From positions 1-42,799 of the forward strand of contig CAJTKG010000024.1 in NCBI GenBank assembly GCA_910576935.1: DNA of 42,799 nucleotides. The letters are read 5' to 3'. The notes under the pieces are model-generated. The model saw only the letters and a program-made list of their open reading frames with translations. It was not told the DNA's origin and searched no databases. Numbering within the stretch: the stretch's first letter is position 1; each line of letters starts with the position of its first letter. This stretch comes from an uncultured Muribaculaceae bacterium. GTDB lineage: Bacteria > Bacteroidota > Bacteroidia > Bacteroidales > Muribaculaceae. The position numbers and the translations under genes are program-made. Shown here in pieces: positions 37,817 through 42,799 of the stretch.

Positions 37817-39688
37817 TTACCATTTCGGAGGCATGATGGGCGCGGGTCCCGAGCGTCGTCCCTGACGGCTGCGGATGGCGTGGAGGGCCATTGCGCGTGC
37901 CATGACGATGTCGTCGTGGAATCCTGCGCGGGCGCCGTATGAGCCGTTGCGGCGCTGTTCGTATGTCAGGAGCTCGTTGCAGGCTTCGTTGTCGCGTTCG
38001 ATGTAGCCGCCGTCGCGCACGGCTTCGATGAGTCCGGAGACGAGGGCGGCCTTGGTCGAGCGGTTGGTGTGGAAGCCGTAGCGCTGCGAGGGCCTGCCGT
38101 CGCTGTCGAGGGTGTCGCGGCGGTAGAGGTTTCTGTAGCTTTCGGCCAGGCGGCTGAGGACAAAGAGGTTTGAGCCTGCGCCGCCGTCGGTCTCGCATTC
38201 GAGGGTGTTGCTCTCGACAATAAGCAGGGCTTCGTTGTAGAGGCGCGCCACGGCGGCACATTTGGCGGCCAGACGGTCGTGGTCGAGATGCCCGCGCCAT
38301 TGGGCGACTATCTCGTGCGGTCTGACGCCTTCGCCTCGACGGAGGACTGCTATCACCGACCAGTCGCTTTTGAGCGAGCGTCCGCCGACATCGACGGCAA
38401 CGACATAGTCGGCCGTGTCGTCGGGCTTTTCCCATACTTTCAGGTCGCCGTTGCGGTCGGCAACGAGAGTGCCGGCGCTGTCGGTGTCGGCGGTCATCAG
38501 CGGCAGGCGGCAGTCTGTGCGGAGACGTTCGACGTCGTCGGGGGCGAAGACGCCGCTGCCCGTGGCGGCGAAGGCTTCGGTGTCGGTTGTCGGGAATTCG
38601 GCCATCATCATCTCGTGTGAGAGATATTCTGACGATTTGACGCGATACCAATATATCTGTTCGAGTGTCAGCCCCATGTTCCAAAGCATCTTTTCGTAGT
38701 CGCTCATCGTTTCTATGACGCCTTCGTGATTGTCGAGAGGGATGGAGTAAAGCTCGATCTCATACCAGGGGACGAAAACGGCGCGTTTGTCGCCCCGGTC
38801 GTCGCGGCATCGCAGCCACTCGCTGTGGAAGTAGTTGCCGACGCCGTTTGCCGTCGACTCCATAACTATCAGCGAGCATGGCATCAGGGCGATCGAGCCG
38901 CAGACGGCTCTGACGAGCCCCTCGGGTGTGTGCTGCTGTGTCGCAGGCCAGAAGGCTGTCTCCGAGAGGTGGGCCATGGCGTAGTCGCTACCGCGGACGG
39001 CTTCGTAGTTTTCGGCCGAGCCGACGGTGACGCGGCATCCGCGGCCTGTGATCTCGCGCACGTTGAGCGAGCGTTCGTAGGGGCGGAAGGTCGGTTTCTC
39101 GTCGCCTTCCCAGAGATCTTCGGGGTAGTCGGCGAGCATTTTGGTGTACATGCCGCGTATGCCGGCGGCGGTGTCTTTGACGTGGGCGCAGATGAGCGAG
39201 TTCCAGTTGCGGCGGTGGCACGACTGTATCCACGCCATATACATCTGCACGAGAGTCGAGCCGCCCCACTGGCGCGCCTTGAGCATGATGAGGCGTATGG
39301 GGCGTCCGGCGCGGCGGTCGGCTTCCATAATGGCGGCTACGCGTCGCTGTGGTCTGTTGAGTCTGAAGGCTATGTCGCCGCCGAGTGTCTTGTGTTTGAC
39401 TCTGACGCAGGTTATGCACCAGTATTCGAAGTCGTGGCGGCAACGCAGGGTTTTCCACTGTTCTTCGGCGGTGGCGACGGCATATTGCGGGTCGTCGGTC
39501 ATCTCGCGGGGCACGAAGGCGCGTGGCAGTCCCGCGACGGGGGTGTCGACTTCGATTCGGTCGCCCGAGCATCCTATGCCTCTGACGGGGTCGAAATCGG
39601 TGTTGAGAGCCGCGAGCCGGCGGCTGTTTTCGGTAATGATATCACGGACGGATATGGTTTCCGTAGTGATGGCAATGTTGCTGTTCAT
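37817..39688 (-). CDS. Phage-type terminase large subunit, solitary
   Basis: The protein has 623 residues. An ATPase domain has an altered Walker A KARQWGGST (137-145, Gly in place of the usual Lys), a Walker B-like HLSETAF (240-246) and coupling motif ESTANG (277-282). An RNase H-like nuclease domain has D433 (AVDVGG), E492 (VESNT) and D592/D593 (FHDDIV). These are the parts of a DNA-packaging terminase that cuts and pumps phage DNA. No portal, capsid or tail gene is next to it. Its composition and codon style are like the surrounding chromosome. It may be a domesticated or remnant gene. ATG 39688 was chosen over an earlier Met at 39718 because a TAnnTTTG box lies between the two. Confidence 0.82.
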   Translation of the reverse strand: MNSNIAITTETISVRDIITENSRRLAALNTDFDPVRGIGCSGDRIEVDTPVAGLPRAFVPREMTDDPQYAVATAEEQWKTLRCRHDFEYWCITCVRVKHKTLGGDIAFRLNRPQRRVAAIMEADRRAGRPIRLIMLKARQWGGSTLVQMYMAWIQSCHRRNWNSLICAHVKDTAAGIRGMYTKMLADYPEDLWEGDEKPTFRPYERSLNVREITGRGCRVTVGSAENYEAVRGSDYAMAHLSETAFWPATQQHTPEGLVRAVCGSIALMPCSLIVMESTANGVGNYFHSEWLRCRDDRGDKRAVFVPWYEIELYSIPLDNHEGVIETMSDYEKMLWNMGLTLEQIYWYRVKSSEYLSHEMMMAEFPTTDTEAFAATGSGVFAPDDVERLRTDCRLPLMTADTDSAGTLVADRNGDLKVWEKPDDTADYVVAVDVGGRSLKSDWSVIAVLRRGEGVRPHEIVAQWRGHLDHDRLAAKCAAVARLYNEALLIVESNTLECETDGGAGSNLFVLSRLAESYRNLYRRDTLDSDGRPSQRYGFHTNRSTKAALVSGLIEAVRDGGYIERDNEACNELLTYEQRRNGSYGARAGFHDDIVMARAMALHAIRSRQGRRSGPAPIMPPKW

Positions 39689-39715
39689 AGATTTAAGATA
39701 TAGGTTTATATATTG

Positions 39716-39723
39716 CAAAGTTA
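39716..39723 (-). promoter_or_regulatory. -7 box of the terminase gene
   Basis: TAACTTTG on the minus strand, 27 bases before the ATG. No TTTG at the preferred distance is seen. Confidence 0.35.
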
Positions 39724-39810
39724 AGCATGCCGCAGGTGTTTTCCGTACCTAAAATTGCAAGGCTGTGCAATTTTAGATTCCCGTGGATGAAAAAACGGCT
39801 TAAACAAACA

Positions 39811-39843
39811 TCGGGGCGCACTTCTCGATGAAGGACGCCCCGA
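39811..39843 (-). terminator. Terminator after the C10 protease/lipoprotein pair
   Basis: TCGGGGCG (39811-39818) and CGCCCCGA (39836-39843) form an 8-bp stem with a 17-base loop 27 bases beyond the lipoprotein stop. The T-rich tail is weak. Confidence 0.6.
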
Positions 39844-39870
39844 TATTTATTTATGTCAAATATATGATGA

Positions 39871-40641
39871 TCAGAGATATATTCTTCTTAGTTCGACTAT
39901 TGAAACAGGATTAGTCATATACGAATTAAAAATTGTTGCGTTTTCGCCATAGTATTCGGCAAGCCTGTCGATCATATATCTGTCGCGTTCTTTTACAGTT
40001 AAGTATGAAGGAATATCCATGGGAGAATATTCATCGGCTACACGGCCATAGGTAAAGATTTTTCTTGTTATGCAAGGATTCTCATAGCCGTATACTTCGG
40101 TAACCAATACATAGGCAAGTCTGATTTCATCATTGCTTATCTTCTCGATCTCAACCTTATAGCCGTATGAAATGTCGTTCCAGTCATTTTCGGTTACCGG
40201 GAAAGTGATATAGCATTTTTGGTCGAGTCCGTCTATGCCGGTATCGTAAAGATATTGCCCCCAGGCTTCAAAAAGCATTTGATGGCCATATTTATCGTAA
40301 TTATTCCAATAATTGTTTTTGATCCAGAAAAGGCCGTCGTTTATGTTGATTTCATCGGGTATGAAAAACGGATTTAAACCGATCAATAACAGGCTGTCGT
40401 CGATACAATGCCATTCCATTCCTGTCCTATCTGACAGTTCGTATTGATGCACTTCTTTAATAGTGTATGACGCAGAGGTTTCTCCATTTATAAAATCAGC
40501 AAGGAGTTTATTGTCAATCTCTTTTTCCACTTTGTCGGGATTAAAGACTTCATTGCCGATATTGTCGGCCAGATCTTCATTGCTGCAAGCGCAAAACAAT
40601 GCTGCAGAAATGGAGATTAAAAATAAATAAAACGGCTTCAT
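39871..40641 (-). CDS. Lipoprotein of unknown function, partner of C10 protease
   Basis: The protein has 256 residues. Its lipoprotein leader MKPFYLFLISISAALFCAC (lipobox Cys about 19) predicts the envelope. The mature part is acidic and aromatic-rich, with no recognised family. It begins 28 bases after the C10 protease gene, so the two form an operon. In Bacteroides, C10 proteases are often next to small inhibitor (Spi-like) lipoproteins, and this could be such a partner, though it is larger than typical ones. AT-rich like its neighbour, possibly acquired together with it. Confidence 0.65.
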   Translation of the reverse strand: MKPFYLFLISISAALFCACSNEDLADNIGNEVFNPDKVEKEIDNKLLADFINGETSASYTIKEVHQYELSDRTGMEWHCIDDSLLLIGLNPFFIPDEININDGLFWIKNNYWNNYDKYGHQMLFEAWGQYLYDTGIDGLDQKCYITFPVTENDWNDISYGYKVEIEKISNDEIRLAYVLVTEVYGYENPCITRKIFTYGRVADEYSPMDIPSYLTVKERDRYMIDRLAEYYGENATIFNSYMTNPVSIVELRRIYL

Positions 40642-40669
40642 AATAGGTTATGTTTAAAATGGTTTAATC

Positions 40670-41905
40670 TTAATTAAATACTTGTTTTCTTACAGCTGCA
40701 TAATATATCATATCATATGAAATGGAATCAGGCTTTTGTAGTGAAGTACGGGGAATGTCGCGTTCTATGACTTTAGTAGTATTGAATACATGATCTCTGT
40801 AATAGCCGTCAGCTTCTCCGTCCCATCCCCAATTGACGTGCATGTAATTATTTGTAACGGTAGACAGATCTCGTTCATATACCAAAGTCCATGGAACGGT
40901 TACGGTGTCGTAAGCTTTTTCCACCGATTTTACCGTCAATTTCCGACATCCGTCTACGATGAAGCAATGTGGCATGAAGCGATTATTGCTGTCTATACCC
41001 AACATGAGCAATATATAATCGTTACTCAATTTGTCATCATTAACTCCATTATAAAAATAATAACCGCTAAATTCATAGCCAAATTTAAGAAATAGATTTG
41101 CGGCATCCCTTTCGGATGCTCCGGTATATGCATAACCATCAGGAGTTATGTCATATCTTGCGTTAACCAAATGGCCCAATTGTCGCATTAATTTTGCGAT
41201 AGCATCATGAGCCTCGGCCGTGGCACGGCATAAACTTAGACCGTCATTTTCACAATTGCGTTTTGTTATTGAGTGCTTGTTGATTTCCTGCCATTGAAGT
41301 TTCATCGGTAAATCAGATGAATCTCCATCGAAGTCAATTTTTATAGAATAAGGATAACAATAATACGACATAATCGTGGCGACAGCTGTTATAACGCAAC
41401 CTGTGGCGCCTCTATTTGTAGAAGATGAATAATATGGGCAATATCTTGCATATAATCCATCTTGCCCCCAATGATTCTTAATTTTGGCCGGGATATCAAC
41501 GTTTTCAATAGTGTCTCTAACTGTTTCAATGTACATTAAGTGAGAGGGGTCTCCGGGTTTACCAATAATGGAGCTGTCTTTTTCAATACTTAACAATGCT
41601 TTTGTGCGTTGAACATAATCTTCAACACCTGTAACGTTTTCTCCACCGGGAATGTATTGTCCATAATCTGTTACTGCATAAACCGGATCATTCTCGTCAA
41701 TAGCCGACAAGATTGCGAATCCTTTGTTATCAGAGAAATTAACTATATAAATCAGCGTGTCTTCATCGTTTGATCTTGATGCTCGCGAGGTTATATAGTT
41801 TATCTGGTCGACAGAGACTGATGCGTCGCGACTATCCGGCTTGAAAAAGAAATCACGTGCATTCAATGCGGTAGCGGCAATGACAGATTCTTTATCGCGG
41901 CTCAC
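40670..41905 (-). CDS. C10 (streptopain-like) cysteine protease, leader out of frame
   Basis: The open frame of 411 residues starts at a GTG. An N-terminal Spi-type prodomain (about 1-135) is followed by a C10 peptidase domain with catalytic Cys170 (RGATGCVITA) and His313 (PHCFIVDGC, normally GHAFV) and the HVNWGWDG motif (356-363). The open frame has no signal peptide. A canonical lipoprotein leader lies directly upstream in another frame (41902-42006). One extra A in the A6 run at 41917-41922 (minus strand), or a -1 ribosomal slip there, would join them into a normal secreted lipoprotein. It could be phase-variable, decaying or a sequencing artefact. Confidence 0.8.
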   Translation of the reverse strand: MSRDKESVIAATALNARDFFFKPDSRDASVSVDQINYITSRASRSNDEDTLIYIVNFSDNKGFAILSAIDENDPVYAVTDYGQYIPGGENVTGVEDYVQRTKALLSIEKDSSIIGKPGDPSHLMYIETVRDTIENVDIPAKIKNHWGQDGLYARYCPYYSSSTNRGATGCVITAVATIMSYYCYPYSIKIDFDGDSSDLPMKLQWQEINKHSITKRNCENDGLSLCRATAEAHDAIAKLMRQLGHLVNARYDITPDGYAYTGASERDAANLFLKFGYEFSGYYFYNGVNDDKLSNDYILLMLGIDSNNRFMPHCFIVDGCRKLTVKSVEKAYDTVTVPWTLVYERDLSTVTNNYMHVNWGWDGEADGYYRDHVFNTTKVIERDIPRTSLQKPDSISYDMIYYAAVRKQVFN

Positions 41906-42006
41906 GACATCGGTTGTTTTTTGAAATTTTGCTCAAAATCATTGGAACAGGAAGCCACTGACAAAAACATCATCGAAATGGTGAAAATAGAGAGAAACTT
42001 TTTCAT
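41902..42006 (-). CDS. Lipoprotein leader of C10 protease, separated by frameshift
   Basis: Thirty-four codons read MKKFLSIFTISMMFLSVASC (Cys 20 as lipobox), then SNDFEQNFKKQPMS and a TGA. This is a complete lipoprotein signal, but it ends in a stop four bases into the start of the protease open frame (GTGA overlap). The coding sequence changes frame at TTC AAA AAA CAA: reading one A twice continues F-K-K-T-T-D-V-V-S-R-D-K into the protease. It has a good promoter 37 bases upstream. Confidence 0.7.
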   Translation of the reverse strand: MKKFLSIFTISMMFLSVASCSNDFEQNFKKQPMS

Positions 42007-42042
42007 AGAGAGAAATTTTAGTGTTTAATCGGTTTATTCCGC

Positions 42043-42073
42043 CAAAGATATAAATAAAATTTTGCAATACAAA
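42043..42073 (-). promoter_or_regulatory. Promoter of the C10 protease operon
   Basis: On the minus strand TTTG (42070-42073), a 19-base spacer and TATCTTTG (42043-42050) match the consensus closely. The leader ATG follows at 42006. Confidence 0.75.
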
Positions 42074-42189
42074 TAAATTTTATTAATTTTTTAAAATTTG
42101 AAATGATGAAAATCATATTGAGGCGAAATGCCTGTTGTTTTAAAGAAGAAAATGCAAGAATTAGTGCTAATTTATAATTTAGCGTCGGC

Positions 42190-42735
42190 TTATGATAAGC
42201 TGCGAGGTTTTGTGAGGCGGAGGCGTAGGAGGTGTAGGGCGAAGCGCGACGAGGTGTCGCCGGTGAGGGTGACGGTGTAGCGGCCGGCGGCGTGGCCGAG
42301 ATTGCGCAGGGTCAGTGGCGCGCCTATGCGTCCGTCGATGTTGAAGGCTGCTGTCGTGGCTGTGGCGGCAGACAGGGTAGAGTGTCGTGTGAGGACTATG
42401 GTGCCTTTGAAGTTGGCTGCACCGATGTCGGCGTCGAGAGCGGCGGCAACGGCGGGGCGACGGCCGGGGGTGTCGATGGTGACGCTCCAGCTTATAGGGG
42501 TCGTGGCGGGGGTGACTTCGTTGACGAGGCTGACGACAGAGCCGTCGGCGGAGGCATAGACTTCGGCCGTGGTGTCGTCGGCGACGATATTACTTAACGC
42601 CGGCAGGCTGCGGGTATATCGCCCCCGGTCGCGGTCGGGACAGATGACCGTGGCGTTGACGTCACTGCCGAGACAGAGCAGTTCGCGGCGCAGGGCTATC
42701 CAGGCGATGGCGCGGGCGTCGACAATGCGGTTAAG
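42190..42735 (-). pseudogene. Coding-like frame without a start codon, disrupted at its 5' end
   Basis: The minus strand reads about 182 residues of coding-like sequence (RIVDARAIAWIALRRELLCLGSD... ending LHLLRLRLTKPRSLS) with strong GC-third-position bias. It has no Met or other start, and a TAA is met at 42736-42738. In another frame just upstream, a Gln/Lys-rich stretch (TQEQRQKQNQNQQKKS then MLDLNL) could be the continuation after a single-base shift near 42727-42735. No family was recognised. It may be a frameshifted gene or a join error at the window edge; beta-rich, repeat-poor C-terminus. Confidence 0.4.
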
Positions 42736-42799
42736 TTAAGATCTAACATACTCTTTTTCTGTTGATTCTGGTTCTGTTTCTGTCGCTGCTCTTGTGTCG

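Noticed and set aside
37001..39688. A prophage region
   Set aside because: Only a terminase and a membrane-anchored GH25 enzyme are present; no integrase, portal, capsid, tail or attachment repeats were seen.

Overview
The window reads as a moderately GC-rich chromosomal segment of a member of Bacteroidota, order Bacteroidales. The support is a set of Bacteroides-type promoters (TTTG, about 20 bases, TAnnTTTG), a T9SS regulator PorX, two PorU-like gingipain-fold proteins, a BtuG-type surface cobalamin-binding lipoprotein, a BspA-like LRR protein, a streptopain-family (C10) protease and a DUF3822/rsmD pair. A gut-type family such as Muribaculaceae would fit, but this is inference from gene style and not proven.

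Layout: (1) 336-5030 (+) encodes a large periplasmic TPR protein and a plug-less TonB-receptor-like barrel. (2) 5070-6439 (-) holds DUF3822 and rsmD, overlapping. (3) 6730-14003 (+) is a cobalamin-uptake operon: promoter, cobalamin riboswitch, btuG-like lipoprotein, an inserted S23 four-helix-bundle element, btuB-like receptor, btuF, btuC, btuD and a DUF2284 Cys-rich protein, nearly all with start/stop overlaps. (4) 13970-16679 (-) is the operon porX-tsaE-birA, with birA overlapping the DUF2284 gene tail to tail. (5) 16828-21950 holds a small lipoprotein (+) and a 1353-residue BspA-like LRR protein (-), separated by a shared terminator. (6) 22041-22917 is a non-coding stretch with hairpin repeats. 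(7) 22918-28324 (+) encodes CvpA and SufB, SufC, SufD and SufS for Fe-S cluster assembly. (8) 28325-28800 has REP-like hairpins and a tRNA-Gln with its own promoter and terminator. (9) 28857-37753 (-) encodes GH25 lysozyme, PorU-like peptidase, Rex, a degenerate fumarylacetoacetase-fold protein and a second PorU-like peptidase. (10) 37817-39688 (-) is a solitary phage-type large terminase. (11) 39871-42006 (-) is an AT-rich pair: a C10 protease whose lipoprotein leader is out of frame, and a lipoprotein. (12) 42190-42735 (-) is an open frame with no start codon near the window edge.

How the genes work together: BtuG would capture cobalamin at the surface, BtuB import it through the outer membrane and BtuFCD through the inner membrane, all under riboswitch control. 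PorX and the PorU-like proteins point to a type IX secretion pathway; the LRR protein, with its CTD-like tail, is a plausible cargo.

The observations most worth follow-up are: the S23 element inside the btu operon, whose heptanucleotide repeats are translated as the apparent signal peptide of BtuB; the C10 protease whose secretion leader is separated by a one-base frame difference at an A6 run; and the Rex/degenerate-FAH/tandem-PorU cluster next to a lone terminase.
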